The notes under the pieces: generated by a model | Told to the model about the DNA's origin: nothing | What the model saw: the letters and a program-made list of their open reading frames with translations, nothing else | Databases searched by the model: none | Part shown: positions 43,459-55,362 of the stretch, one piece after another | Layout of the letters: each line of letters starts with the position of its first letter | Numbering within the stretch: position 1 is the stretch's first letter | From: Hemileia vastatrix | Taxonomy: Eukaryota; Basidiomycota; Pucciniomycetes; Pucciniales; Zaghouaniaceae | Direction of reading: 5' to 3' | DNA: 64,000 bases | Assembly (NCBI GenBank): GCA_030280995.1 | Contig: JASXTE010000001.1 | Location: 6,722,501-6,786,500, forward strand | Made by a program: the position numbers and the translations under genes

Positions 43459-44536
43459 TTTAAGATTCTGCTGAAATGAAGGAAAGAGACAAAAATTAAT
43501 TAGTCCTTATTTTTAATTTTTATTTAACAGAAATAAAATAAAAATAATAATAAAAAAATTTTTTTAGGATACAAATCAACTTAAATAAAATTAATAAAAG
43601 AAAAATTTAAAACCAGGATAATAGAATCAACTGTAGAAATAAATTAGAATTTCTATTAATTTTTATTTTCAGGATTTAAATCAACTAATTTATTACCAGG
43701 ATTTATTGTCAACTGAAATAATCAAATATGAATCTTTATTAATAAAAAAAATTATTTTAACTGATCACTTAACTACCAGGACTTAATGTCAACTGAAGTA
43801 ATTAAATATGAATTTTATTACTTAAAAAGATTTATTGGATTACCAGGACTCAAAGTCAACTGAAGTAATTAAATGTGAATTATTTATTAATAAATAAAAA
43901 AAATATATAATTGTCAGGAAAATTTGTCAACTGGAACAATTAAAATTTAAATTAATCAGGACAAATGTCAACTGAAAAATTATAATAATTATTTTATTTA
44001 ATAAAAAATATTATTGTCAGGACAATTTGTCAACTGGAACAATTAAAATTCAAATTAATCAGGACAATTGTCAACTGAAAAATGATAATTAATATTAAAA
44101 TATAATTATTTTATTACTTCTGGGGCTAAGAACAGTTATTGCTCTATTATGGTCAACCAGGAAAAATAAAAAAAATATATAATAGTAAAATTAAATTCCA
44201 AATTACCAGACACCTCCCCCTGCAAAATGAACAAATTAATGCCACTTACAGAGTGCTGAGTAAAAGGAAATACGTAGCAAAAGAAGAGTGAAGAGTAACC
44301 CACAAATAGTAATAACAATAATTACCACGATATATACGATCTTTATTCAGTATATGAGCTTAAGTTTTGGAGCGTGGTTCGATTCCCGTTTGCAGCAAAA
44401 ACTTTTATCACGTGACGTATGACGTTTGTCCTTTTCTCGCCTCCACTCGTCCTTTACAGGTACTTGTACGCCGATGGTCCCCTCGATTACGCCTCAAGTA
44501 ATGTTGCGCCGTCAATATTTCAGAAAGGATCCCAAT
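43459..44536 (-). other. Gypsy C 5' leader with a short-repeat array
   Basis: About 1.1 kb. At 43660-44165 a motif of the form CAGGAC....TTGTCAACTG recurs roughly eight times with AT-rich spacers; most units contain a small GACAA/TTGTC inverted repeat. At 44376-44396 there is a tRNA-like block on the plus strand. The primer-site region ATTGGGATCCTTTC lies next to the LTR at 44522-44536. Confidence 0.65.
44340..44396 (+). other. tRNA-like block, antisense to gypsy C
   Basis: CAGTATATGAGC resembles a D-arm/A-box. GGTTCGATTCC (44376-44386) is an exact RNA polymerase III B-box. It is followed by CGTTTGCAGCA, like a tRNA 3' end. The stems are not fully paired, so it is not a functional tRNA gene as read. 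It recurs in gypsy D (63690-63737), and in decayed form in A and E. Confidence 0.45.
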
Positions 44537-45362
44537 TTTCAAGGTTCACTTTTGGTCTAGAAGCTTTGGTACGGTGTTATATGAAGATTTTAAGGATTTA
44601 TTTGACTCTCAATAATTAGGTACGTATTTTCTCAATCAAGTATGATTTATTTACTCAAAATAAGAGGTAGATTTTAATAATTTATATAAGTTATAGAATT
44701 AGAATTACGTATGGTGTAAATAATAAGGATATAAAATATAATAAATAAGTTTTAACTGTTGTAGTTGTAGTAATAAATGAGTTGGTAAAGAGAATGATTA
44801 AAAGACAACAAAAAGAGAGGCCTTTTATAGGCAAAGGAGAGACAAAGCACGGCAATCAAATTCTAAAAAAAGTAGGAAGAGAGAGAGAAAAGAAAATTCC
44901 AGAAAGAGTATTTCAAATAATAAAGTTATTCTAAAAAGAAGGCGTCAAAAAGATGTATTTACAGAGTATGTCAGAAATACATCAATATTTTTAATATTTA
45001 CTGTAAAAGTCAATCCTAAATAAGAAATTTAATTTTTTTGTATATATTTAATATTATTTGAATATTTAAATCTTATTTTATCTTTGTATTTATTTTTTAA
45101 TATAAAATTTTATTTTCTCCCAACCTGTCAAATGAGCACGGTGTTAGAGAAAAATATAAGGGAAAAAATTATAATTTTAATTTTAATTATTTATTTAATT
45201 AATTAATTTTTTAATTTTAACATTCTGTAATTAGTTAATTTATTATAACTAATTTTAATGTAACTAAATTATAATTAAATAATAATTAAAAATGATAAGG
45301 TGCGGCTTCATCCAGTAAATAATTAATTATTTCACTGGGTAAGTCTAGTAGCCTGGCTGACA
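44537..45362 (-). repeat. Gypsy C 5' LTR
   Basis: 826 bp, minus orientation, TATAAAAGG at 44823-44829. It ends at 45362 with GGCTGACA, next to the TGTTT duplication. Confidence 0.9.
44823..44829 (-). promoter_or_regulatory. TATA box of gypsy C
   Basis: GCCTATAAAAGGCCTCTC on the minus strand, about 530 bp into the LTR; transcription would start shortly after and run towards Gag. Confidence 0.6.
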
Positions 45363-45557
45363 TGTTTAGCAATTCTATTTACTTCTTCCATTATTTGAAG
45401 ATTACATGCCCACATATCCTGGTAAGGTTCTTCATTCATGTGTGCATTATTATCTGCTTTAACACCCATAGGCTTTTGTACTTGAAAAGATCTTGATGTT
45501 GCAGAGGAGCGTATGGAGCTGGATGGATAAGATTCTTCAGGCTCATAAGAGGGGGTG

Positions 45558-46776
45558 TGTCAGCCAGGCTGTACCAGGAGTTCAGTAAAATGTTATAATA
45601 TTTTATTGAACTTCAGAATGGGCAATTTATTTATTTTATTTATGTATTAAAATTAATATTATATTGAGAAATAAAATTACATAACTAAATTATAACAATA
45701 TGAGTTATATGAATTTTATTACTTTATAAATTGTAAATACAATTAAATAAATAAATAATACAGTATATTCTATAAAATTTGAGCGCTTTTTAATGTACCT
45801 AATAATTATTAATTATTAATTAATTAATAAAATATTAAATTATAATTCAACATTATAATTTTAAATATAAACTAATTAATTAATTAATCATATATAATGA
45901 TATTTTACATACCTTATAAATCATAATTATTGGGAACTTTTTTGACCCTTAATTGTGTCAGGAAACTCTTAAATAAGTTAAAACACTTACTTAAATAAAA
46001 CAATATTAAATTTCTACTTTAAATATGAATTTCATTAAAATAATTAATTGTTTAAATTTAAAATAGTTATTAAAATATTAAAATATTTGAAATAACTTTT
46101 ATTTAAGTTTTATACTAACTAAATTAATCATATTTATAAAAGTAGAATAATTCTTAATGTTTCACATAATTGGTTTACCATTTTCATCATATTATAATCC
46201 TTTTTTTATCTCAAAATGGTTTAATCTTATGTTTCAATTGATATTAAAAACCTTTTTGAGATTTCATTGGTGGGAAATTTGGGCTCTTACTAGTATGTGT
46301 TACATGTTCTATTTTTTCCCTTATCTTATTGTTATAGTTACTTTGTTAATTTTTTACTTCATTTTTTCTCATGTATTTGTTTTTGTGGAGCTTCAGGGAA
46401 TCCCTTGCCTATATAAAGGCATTGGTTAGTTCACTGAATGCTCATCACTTATATTATTTTATCTTATACTACAATTTATTATTATAAATTAAATTAAAAA
46501 ACTATATTACAATTTATAAATTATACTGGGGAAAAATTCCCTTTAAATAATTAATAAAAAGTATTATACAGTTATTAGGTTGCATTAAGAGAGTATTTTT
46601 AATAATATTTAATTGCATTGATTAAGCAGAGAAAAGAGAGCACTTACTAACTTATATATAACTCCAACCTGTTTCAAGTGCCTTAAAAAATCCCTACAGT
46701 CATCATTAGTCTTATATTCTTCTTCTCCTTCTTCTTCTTCCTGTGTCTCCAACTACTTCTAGAAAACTGGCCAACA
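45558..46776 (+). repeat. Gypsy E 5' LTR
   Basis: About 1.2 kb, TGTCAGCCAGGC to CTGGCCAACA, very AT-rich in its first half. TATATAAAGG at 46410-46419. The LTR is only loosely similar to that of gypsy A. The open frame at 46157-46429 lies inside it and is not a gene. Confidence 0.8.
46410..46417 (+). promoter_or_regulatory. TATA box of gypsy E
   Basis: CTTGCCTATATAAAGGC, matching the LTR TATA position of the other gypsy copies. Confidence 0.6.
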
Positions 46777-47511
46777 ATTGAGAGCCTTTCTGAACGGCAA
46801 TGATTTCTTGATTATTGAAAGAATGACTAATGCACAGACCACCTTGCGCGTGCAAAACAAAATTTTGCCACAACTGTGAATTGAACCAGGATCTTCCTAA
46901 TATGGGTTATATAATACTAATATTCATATAGTTTGTAGTGATTTTTTGATCAATTTAGTAAGTCTCACCTTGCACCTCACAATTATAATATTAAATTTTT
47001 ATTGAAATAACAGTGCCTTAGCTTTTTTTGCTGAGACACTGAGTGTAAGTGATCAATTTTTTTAAATATTTTTTTTCCTAGTTGAGAATAATAGAGCAAC
47101 CCTTTTAGTCCTAGAAGATCATTATTTTTTGATTAAATTATTAAATTAATTTTTCATTAAATTTTGATAATATTGGTTGACAATAATAATACTCTGTGCT
47201 TAGTCCCAATTATTGCCATTTAATTTTGGTATTATTATTATTGGTTGACATTTATACTTTTTTACTTGTCCCATTTTAATAATTAGTGGTTATTATTTTA
47301 TATTATATATAAATTCATATTACTTGATTAATAATAATTTTTTTGATTGTTATTTTTTAAATAATAATCTTAATGAAAAAATGCTTAGTATCAATTTTAT
47401 TATAGCTCAATTAATATATTAATATTTATATTCTTATTGTTTTAAAATATTGAACACAATTTTTGAAAAAATTAGTTCACTCTTGTTGACAAAAACATGA
47501 TTTTTAGTATC
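46777..47511 (+). other. Gypsy E 5' leader
   Basis: The primer-site region ATTGAGAGCCTTTCTGAA follows the LTR. A tRNA-like block on the minus strand (GGTTCAATTC within 46877-46887, ending near GTTGTGGCA) parallels that of gypsy C and D. Short GGTTGACA/GTCCC units recur at 47090-47280. Confidence 0.5.
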
Positions 47512-50500
47512 ATGTCTAGTAACTTGACTGAAAGCATGGATAACTTAAATGTGGATGAAATTGAGGTAGAATGTTAAGTTGACTCTGTAAGTTCCTCTAA
47601 ATCAACTTACAAAAATTCTTCTACTGAAAAATATAAATCAAATTCTTCAGGACGTGGAAATTTCAGGAGGAGTGGTAAACCCCCCTCCCCAATAAACTCT
47701 GAAAAAATTCAAGCCTCTAATAAATCTGGAAAATCCTTTAAAAGGAATAAAGATAAAAAAGATTCTACTGTCACAGTAGGTAAACAATTTATCAGGTCAA
47801 ATAAATGCACTAAAGGCAGACAATATCACCTACAAGGCAAAGATGGACAGCCTCTGGGGCCAAATGCAGGATCTCTTGACTCAAAGACAGGCACATCCTC
47901 CTCTCTTACAGACCAACCAGACTCAGCTACAGTACCATCAAAGCCCCAGATCTTCCCAAAAAAATCAAAATATTCTGGAAGTGGAGCAGTGTAAGTGGGA
48001 CTATCTCATGAGCCACTACCTGCAGAATGTACAGCATCAAAAAGCTCATCAGCTTGGCCCATCCAGGACAAAAAATTACCATCAACCTTCTCAGGTCCAT
48101 CCTTATCAGGGAGGCAGAAAAAAGAAAGCAGAGGGGAAGTTTTCTCCCTTGCCATGGTGAGTAATTTGTTTGATAAACATGTTGGTATTTATAATAATAA
48201 ATCTTCTTCTACAGGTAATATTGTTGATCATGGTGAAAGAACTGTTAAGCCTATTTAGAGACAACTTCCTGTTGTAAGTAGCCCCAATTATTTAATTAGT
48301 AAATTTTCATTTTATGAACCTTTAAACTTAAATTCAACTTCTTTAATTAATCCTTCTCTTGCAATTAAAAATGATTCTGTTGCCCCTGAGGTTTATTTCT
48401 TGCTTGAAAATAATTCTGAGGAAATTTTAAAGGATTCTCCTGATTTTTGTGTTATCAGAGATAGACTACTGAGGGAGTTTTTGAAACATGAGAATGAAAG
48501 ATTAAATGATTTGCACCTACATTGTAAAGTGAGTTCTCTGCTCAAGATACTGCTTATTTTAAATTGAAAGACACCTTGAATACTGTTCTTGCTCATCAAA
48601 AACAATTGAAAAATGATCACAAGGCGCTTTTGGATAAGAATTCTAATTTACATAACATTATTCATGATTTAAAATCCCTTGTATATGAAAATGCTTCATT
48701 GAAAAATGACAATTCAGCCTTACATAAGGAATTGAAAAAATTGAAAATGGATTTGCAAGCTTTGACTAATAAATTCTCAATTTATGAAGACAGAAATGTT
48801 TTATCTCTTACAAAAATGAATGATCAACTATCTTAAATTCCTAGGTTGAGAAATTCTTTGTCTAATCTTGAGAGGAAATTCTATATCTTACCTCTTCTTC
48901 CTGATGAACATGATAGTCAAATTAACACTACTGCTGATAAGTCCATCAAGAATAAGGCTAAACAACCTAAGAAAAGTATTCTTACCCTCCTTTAAATGTG
49001 TCTATGAAAAATCCTGACAATGTATTTATTACTTCTTCTGTGGACCACAAAAAGTTTTTCAATACTCATCATGAGCCAGCTGTTTCTCTAAATAATGAAA
49101 TTCATGAACACCTGTCAAGGCTTCAGGAATTAATTGCCATGAATTATTCTAAAGTTGATCAGTCAAGTAGCCATAAAAATTGGCCTAAACTTGATCATTA
49201 TCCCACCTTTGATGGTGATTCTTCATCTGACTGGCAGCATTTTATCCAAAGAATTGATAATTTAAAAAATTCTTATAAAATTCCAGATGAAGAAATAATC
49301 TCTAAGCTGATTTTTTTATTCTCCAATGTTTCTCTGATGTGGTATGAGTCTGTCTTGTTAAACAATCTAACTATACTTGGGCTGAGTGGAAAATATTAAT
49401 TGGGAATCATTTTGGTGGTTCAAAGCTCAGATTGGAACAGAAAAGATTATATGAAAATGCTAAATATACATCCTCTTCTTCTGAGAGACCTATTAGTTTC
49501 CTCATGAAAATTACAAAAATTCTTAGAGCTATGGATCCAAAAATGGATTATGATATTTTTAGTGACAAAAAACTCTATAAATTGCCAAACTGGCTGAGGG
49601 ATTTGATTGTAGCCAGGACTGAGCATGTAAGGGAAAATTATTCTTTTATTAATATCTGTAATTAGGTATTACTCAACCACAGATATGAACCAAGGAATTA
49701 TCATTTAAGGCCTTCCAATGACCAAATCAAACCTTCACCCAAACTTCCAGAAAATCCTGGTAAACCCTCTGCTCCAGTTGCACCAAAGAAATATGCAACT
49801 AATACTTATTTTAAATGTAATAAATCATGGAAAAAAGGACATGTTTGTGACAAGAAAATTCATCTTGTTGAACAAACTAAATATCCTAAAGATGCTACAG
49901 TTAACCTTGATGAATCTTCAAGCAACTGTGATAGTAATATCTCTTATGAGAATAATGCCCTCAATGATGTTTTAATGTTAGAACAAGATGTAAAATACTT
50001 GGATAATTTATATGAAACTTGTAACTTGGATTTATCTTCAGTAGAAAGTGCTGAAATTAGAAAGGATATTACTGACAGTTCCACTTTACTCTTCCCTTTG
50101 AGAGCACCAGTTATCATTAATGGTAAAAATGTTGAGGTTGTTCTTGACTCTGGTGCTGGTGGTAGCATAGCGTCTGAAAAAGCACTTGCTTCAATAGATA
50201 ATAATTATCGTAGTAAATTATTACCTATAAAATCTGAAAAATGGAGAGGTAATGGTTCTGCTTTATGTCCCATTGGCAAATAAAAAACTACTGTATTCTT
50301 TAAATATAATGGTGGATTTTTCAAAGCTTTGTGTGAATTTGTTGTGATGAAAAATGATAACTTGAGTAATTGGTTTATTATGGATAATGACATTTTAAAC
50401 ATGTTTGGTATCAAATTGGATCCAGAAAAAAAATATTTCACATTGGGCATGAATGGAACAAGAAAAGTTAAAATTTCTCCTCCTAAAAAACATTCTGCAC

Positions 50501-53500
50501 ACCTGCTGAAATCTTGTAATTCATTGATTCAGTGTAAAGGAAGACCAACAGAGGAAATGGAATATTTTTTTTCTGAAATAAATAATACTTCATTTGGTCA
50601 TCAGTTGACTGGTGAACAGAAAGATTCTACAATTTATTTAGTTAAATTTTTTCCTATGGGTTTCGCTCATGGATACCATGAATTGAGAGTTGTAAAGGAA
50701 GAAATGAAAATTTCTTTATCATGTAATTTGAATGATATTCCTCCTAGTCTGAAGAAAAAACCTTATCCTGCTTCCCCCACTAAAAGGAAATACATTGAGG
50801 ATAATATTTCTACCTTACTAAAAATGAATATTATTAAAAAAGTAGATGTTACCCCAAAATATTGTGTCATCTCTCCAGTATTGATCTCTTATGAGAAACA
50901 TAAGGCTAGATTATGTGGAGATTATAGAGCCTTAAATAATTACACAGTAGATGATATTTACCCTTTACCAAGGATATACTCCATACATGCAACCTTACAG
51001 GGTGCAAAGTCTATTAGTTGCCTAGATGGTAATAAGGGTTATCATCAGATCCCTTTTGAGAAGAATTCCCAGAATTTCTTTCTTATTGAAACTCATATTG
51101 GAATTTAAAAGTATGTGAGAATGCCATTTGACCCTAAGAATGCCCCTTCAGTTCTCCAAAAGGTAATGGATAATACATTTCATCAGGAAATTATTGAAGG
51201 ATGGTTGATGGTATATATTGATGACATTATAATTTTTTCAAAGACTTTTGATGAACAAATCACCCACTTAAATAGAGTCTTTCAAAGATGTATGACATTA
51301 ACATGACACTATCTTTGAAAAAGTTTAAATTTGGCTTTTAATCATTGAAAGTCCTGGGTCATGTTGTGTCAGGCTTACAGATTTGTGAAGACCAAAAAAA
51401 AGTTGCTGCAATCCAGCATGTGAAGGCACCATCTTCTGTAAAAGAAATACAAAGTTTTTTGGGAATGCGTGGCTATTATAGACAATATATCAAAAATTAT
51501 CAAGTCATAGCCTTACCTCTTACAAAATTGACCAGAAAAGATGTGGCTTTTATCTGGAATGAGGAAACACAAAAATCCTTTAATAAATTGAAGAAATGTT
51601 TAATGACTGCCCCAATCCTGGCTCTCCCAGATTTCAAAAAACTTTTTGTCCTCTACACAGATGCAAGTTTTGTTGGACTAGGAGCTGCCCTTCACCTGAA
51701 ATAAATTATAAATGATAAATGTTCAGAAGTAGTAATTTGTTATATTTCAAGAACTTTAGGAAACAGTGAATTGAAATATGGTGCCACCCAATTGGAGTGT
51801 TTGGCAGTTATATGGGCCGTAGAAAAATTTCATTACTACCTGGATGACCAGAAATTTGAATTTGTTACTGACTTTAGTGCTTTAAAATCCCTCTTAAATC
51901 TGAAAACACCAAACAGACATATGTTTATGTGGAAATTAGCTGTTCAAGAGTATAGAGGTAGAATGACAATTATTCAAAAAGCTGGTAATTTTCATTCAAA
52001 TGTAGATATATTGTCAAGATTTCCTTTACCAAATAATGATTCAAATCCTGCCTATGTACCAGAGGATGATACAGTTCATATACATGGTATATATATTGTT
52101 GATATGGAAGAGGAATTATTGCAGCTAATTCTGGACTCATATGAAAATGATTCAAATCTAAAAAAAATTAGTTACACTCTTAAATGATCCTAAGAATTCT
52201 TCAATCCAAGCATTGATAGAAACTTCCCCCCCAAAGTATCAAAATGCTTTGCATAAAGAAAATTTTCTATTGAGGATGGTTATATTTATTACAGGAGAAA
52301 ACTTACTAATGTCCTTGCAATTCCTGCTTCAATGAAAGAAACTATATTAAAACTTTGTCATTGTTACATCTTAGCTGGTCATTTTGATCTAGAAAAAACA
52401 TTTTCAGGATTAAAAACACTGCATGGTGGGCTAATATGTCTGAGGACACAAAATTATATGTTGAATCCTGTGATTCTTGCCAAAAATCCAAAATATTAAC
52501 AGGTAAAAGAGTAGGATTAATGCAACATATTGAAGCACCTGATGCTCCTTGGAAAATGATTGATATGGATTTTGTCACTGGTCTTCCTGTAGCAAGGGAA
52601 GACAGTTATAATTCTTGTTGGGTAATAGGGGATAGATTCACCAAAATGTGTAAATTTATTCCCACCAATAAAGATGTCTCCACGAAAGATTTAGCTTTAT
52701 TATGGTGATGAAATATGCTTAATATTGTTGTATTTCCCAAAGACAAAATCTCTGACAGAGACCGTAAATTTACCTCTAAATTTTGGATGTCATAGATAGA
52801 TATATGTGGCTGTGAGTTGAAATTATCTACTGCTCACCATCCCCAAACTAATTATTTAGCTGAAAGAATGATTCAAACTCTAGAAGATATGATTAGAAGT
52901 TATTGTGCCTTTGGATTGGAATATAAAGACAATGAAAATTCACTCATGACTGGGTTACGTTATTACCAGGTCTTGAATTTGCTATAAAAGCACTGTTCAC
53001 TCTGTCACTGAGAAGAAGCCTTTTAAGCTCTGGCTAAGTTATGTCCCAAATACTCCTGCTCAAATTCTCAAAGATAAATTACCAAAGTTGGAACTACATC
53101 CTGGTGTAAAATTGTTTATGAAAATGCAACAACTATTTAGAAAAAATGCTCAAATTTTTATTGATAAGGCATTTGAATATGAGAAAAAAAGATAGGATAA
53201 ATCTTATATAGAATACAAATTTAACAAGGGTGATGAAGTGTTGATATCTACTGTCCATTTCAATTTAAAAGGCAATAACAAATTAAAAGATACATTTGTA
53301 GGTCCATTTGTTGTTAAAAGAATGGTTGGTGATAATGAAGTAGAAGTAGAACTGTATTCTCCATATGATAGAAAACATTCTGTTTTCCCCATTTCCTAGC
53401 TTAAACCTTATACTTCCAACAGTGACTTATTTCCCAAGCAAAGAGGTAGACCTAAGAAAAATCCTCAGGAAGTCACAGAAACTGCAGAAATTGATAAGAT

Positions 53501-53672
53501 TCTCAATGATAGAACTATCACTGCTGAAAAGGGTACTGAATATCTATTGAGATATAAAAATAAAAAATCTGAGAATGATGAATGGATACCTGAAAGAGAA
53601 ATTTCTAACCTTTCCACTCTCTTAAAAAATTATAAAAAGAAAAAATCTAATCATTTTTTTATTATTTTTTAG
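47512..53672 (+). pseudogene. Gypsy E Gag-Pol polyprotein, many stops and frameshifts
   Basis: Starts MSSNLTESMDNLNVDE, like gypsy A. Recognisable parts: coiled coil near 48560-48830, capsid-like gag 49170-49370 (LDHYPTFDGDSSSDWQHFIQ), knuckle with the first Cys changed to Tyr (YFKCNKSWKKGHVC, near 49810), protease VVLDSGAGGS (50140), reverse transcriptase (CGDYRALNNYTVDD, VYIDD near 51214), RNase H (LYTDASFVGLGAAL, 51650), integrase (CDSCQKSK, MDFVTGLPV, AERMIQTLEDM near 52860), AT-hook QRGRPKKNP (53440) and chromodomain (KGTEYLLRYKNK). More than ten breaks; no activity expected. The frame ends at TAG 53670-53672, overlapping the polypurine tract. Confidence 0.8.
47790..48160 (+). CDS. Overlapping +1-frame ORF in gypsy E gag
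   Basis: In the +1 frame: VNNLSGQINALKADNITYKA, MDSLWGQMQDLL, then EVEQCKWDYLMSHYLQN and HPYQGGRKKK, ending PLPW and a stop. It has no stop over its length although the Gag frame of the same copy carries a stop here. Start uncertain (Met at 47843 is the first in the track; homology begins upstream). Confidence 0.5.
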
Positions 53673-53682
53673 AGTGAGGGAG
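53671..53682 (+). promoter_or_regulatory. Gypsy E polypurine tract
   Basis: AGAGTGAGGGAG directly before TGTCAG. Confidence 0.75.
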
Positions 53683-53721
53683 TGTCAGTGTCAGGCTGAG
53701 GTCAAGTACAAAGACGTGAAC

Positions 53722-55183
53722 TAGCTTGAATGGTCAGTTGTCTAGAAGATTTTAATGGTCCTATATGAATACTGTAGTACAAATCCAATAAGTATTAAAA
53801 TATAACTCAATAAAAGGGTCTCAGTAATTCTAATCTCACTAATTATATATGGCTTACAATATTTATAGTTGGTAGAAAAATAGATTTAATAAATTCAGAT
53901 ACTATTCAAAGACTTTATAAATACTATTGATATGTATTGTAATTTTATTGGTTATATGTTTAATTATAATGATAAAGAATGTAGAAAACAAGACCCAAAA
54001 CCTCCTCCTTTTATACACAATAAGTTCCCCAATGAATCCCTTGATTTACTAGTACTATACACAGTTAATGACGCCTCCATCCAACTAATAGACATTTCCA
54101 TCAACATCCCAAGTGACCCATAACATAATTAGAAGAATATCACCTGCCAAAATCCTGTAATAATAGGGAAAATCCATCAAAATTAAAGAATAAGTAAAAA
54201 AGAGAGTATATGCGTATTATACATCAATATAAAACACTAAAGAGGTAAAATTAAGGTTAATAAGAGCTTAATAATAAGGGGTATTCCCAATATAAATGAT
54301 GGGGCTAATCCTGACATTATACTACATGAAATAACCATTCAAAAATGACCAAAATTGACTGAGAAACCACCTAGAAACCCAAAAAAGGGCGTGAGATGTG
54401 GGGTAACTACATGCAGTCCTTGGCAGGCGCTTGCACGGGTAAATCGTTGACTAATCTTTGGCAAATTTAAGTGTGGTAGTGAAATAAGGCGCCAAGAGTG
54501 AGGTTATTAATGAAATTAGTGCATATAAAGAGGGCCAATGCATTATTAATTAAGCTAGGACACTAAATAAGTGCCTGTTGCCTATTTTAGTGTGTTTCCC
54601 CACAGTGGGCATAGAATGTCGGGTAATTATAGTGTGAAAAATCTAAATTTTCTAAAAATGAAGCTATTCACATGGGAAAAATGCAGGCAGTATGTGGCCA
54701 GTACACAGAAGCCATTTCTGGCATAAAAAACACCAAATTTGAAAAGTGTTATTTTTATGCATTTGAGTAGCCAAATCAATAGTCCTAATTAAGAAAAATT
54801 GATCTGTCAAAGCGCATTTTTAATATTATTAAATATATAGCACATATAATTAACTTTTAAGTGATTTAAAGCACATTTCTTGTTTTTTGTATAAAACAAT
54901 GAAAATAACAGCTTTAAGTGTACTTAAATATTATGTAGTATTAAAATTAAGGTTCTTAAAGTTACCCTAGCATATTCAAACTTAATATTAAGTACATAAG
55001 ACTTATAAAAGGTGGATATATGCATGTATATAAGGTTTTATAATGGCATTATTTGTGTATTATCATAATTTTACTTATGTATACTGTTTGTGTACTCTAA
55101 TTTATTGTTCCCATGTATAGTTCATGTGTTTAAAATAACTTATAAGTACTTTTTACTCAGTCCTGGGGATATACAGGCTGACA
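53722..55183 (-). repeat. Gypsy F 3' LTR
   Basis: About 1.46 kb. The minus-strand start is TGTCAGCCTGTATATCCCC. The far end resembles other gypsy LTR ends (TTGTCTAGAAGATTTTAATGG). TATAAAAGGAGG at 54009-54015. Sequence between is otherwise unrelated to the LTRs of A-E by eye. Confidence 0.6.
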
Positions 55184-55362
55184 CTCGCCCACCCAAAAAA
55201 ACAATGAAAAAAATGATAAGTTATACATTTTCTTTATTTATTTGTTTTTTTTCAGGTATTCAGATTAATTCTGTAGCATTAAAGATTATTCTTTAAAGAA
55301 ATAAAACATAATAAAATATTATAAGTACTGGTTTTTAACCCCTCAGCTGGTTGAACAGAAAT

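Larger units (their letters stand above)
33281..45362 (-). mobile_element. Composite gypsy B/C insertion with one TGTTT target duplication
   Basis: TGTTT occurs at 33276-33280 and 45363-45367, and removing the insert restores the NAM-type frame. So the whole 12.1 kb behaves as one integration. From left to right: LTR fragment (minus) 33281-33832; gag-pol segment in opposite (plus) orientation 33833-36541; a short LTR-end/leader piece 36542-36573; complete LTR (minus) 36574-37400; element C body (minus) 37401-44536; complete LTR (minus) 44537-45362. Confidence 0.8.
33170..45557 (-). pseudogene. NAM-type transposon protein, C-terminal half, split by the composite gypsy B/C
   Basis: Two segments, 45557-45363 and 33275-33170, form one open minus-strand frame when the insertion and one TGTTT copy are removed: RSFQVQKPMGVKADN, MWACNLQIMEEVNRIAKH, then ITDGQLLSEEASLLMKTESD and a TAA at 33170. 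The block 'KPMGVKA' followed by a Met/Glu-rich helix is the usual C-terminus of rust and plant Myb/NAM-associated transposon proteins. The upstream end is cut by gypsy E at 45558. Its N-terminal part is absent here; a matching N-terminal half lies at 19387-19909 in opposite orientation. Confidence 0.55.
45558..53690 (+). mobile_element. Gypsy E: Ty3/gypsy retrotransposon, plus strand, decayed
   Basis: 5' LTR 45558-46776, Gag-Pol trace 47512-53672, polypurine tract 53671-53682, and the first bases of a 3' LTR (TGTCAG) at 53683, after which gypsy F sequence begins. Closest to gypsy A by its Gag start. It inserted in the NAM-type gene remnant. Confidence 0.8.

Noticed and set aside
44340..44396. 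Functional tRNA gene
   Set aside because: B-box and 3' end are good but the T-stem and acceptor pairings fail; kept only as a tRNA-like block.
44522..44536. Named tRNA primer for the gypsy group
   Set aside because: ATTGGGAGCC-type sequence next to the LTR is a plausible primer site, but I could not match it to a specific tRNA 3' end or to a self-priming 5' end.
46157..46429. 90-codon hydrophobic frame in the gypsy E LTR
   Set aside because: Lies wholly inside an LTR U3 region; T-rich DNA gives hydrophobic frames by chance.
19910..53690. Inversion by recombination between gypsy A and gypsy E
   Set aside because: It would explain the split NAM-type gene, but the two LTRs of A resemble each other more than the LTR of E, and the expected shared 5-bp flank is missing.
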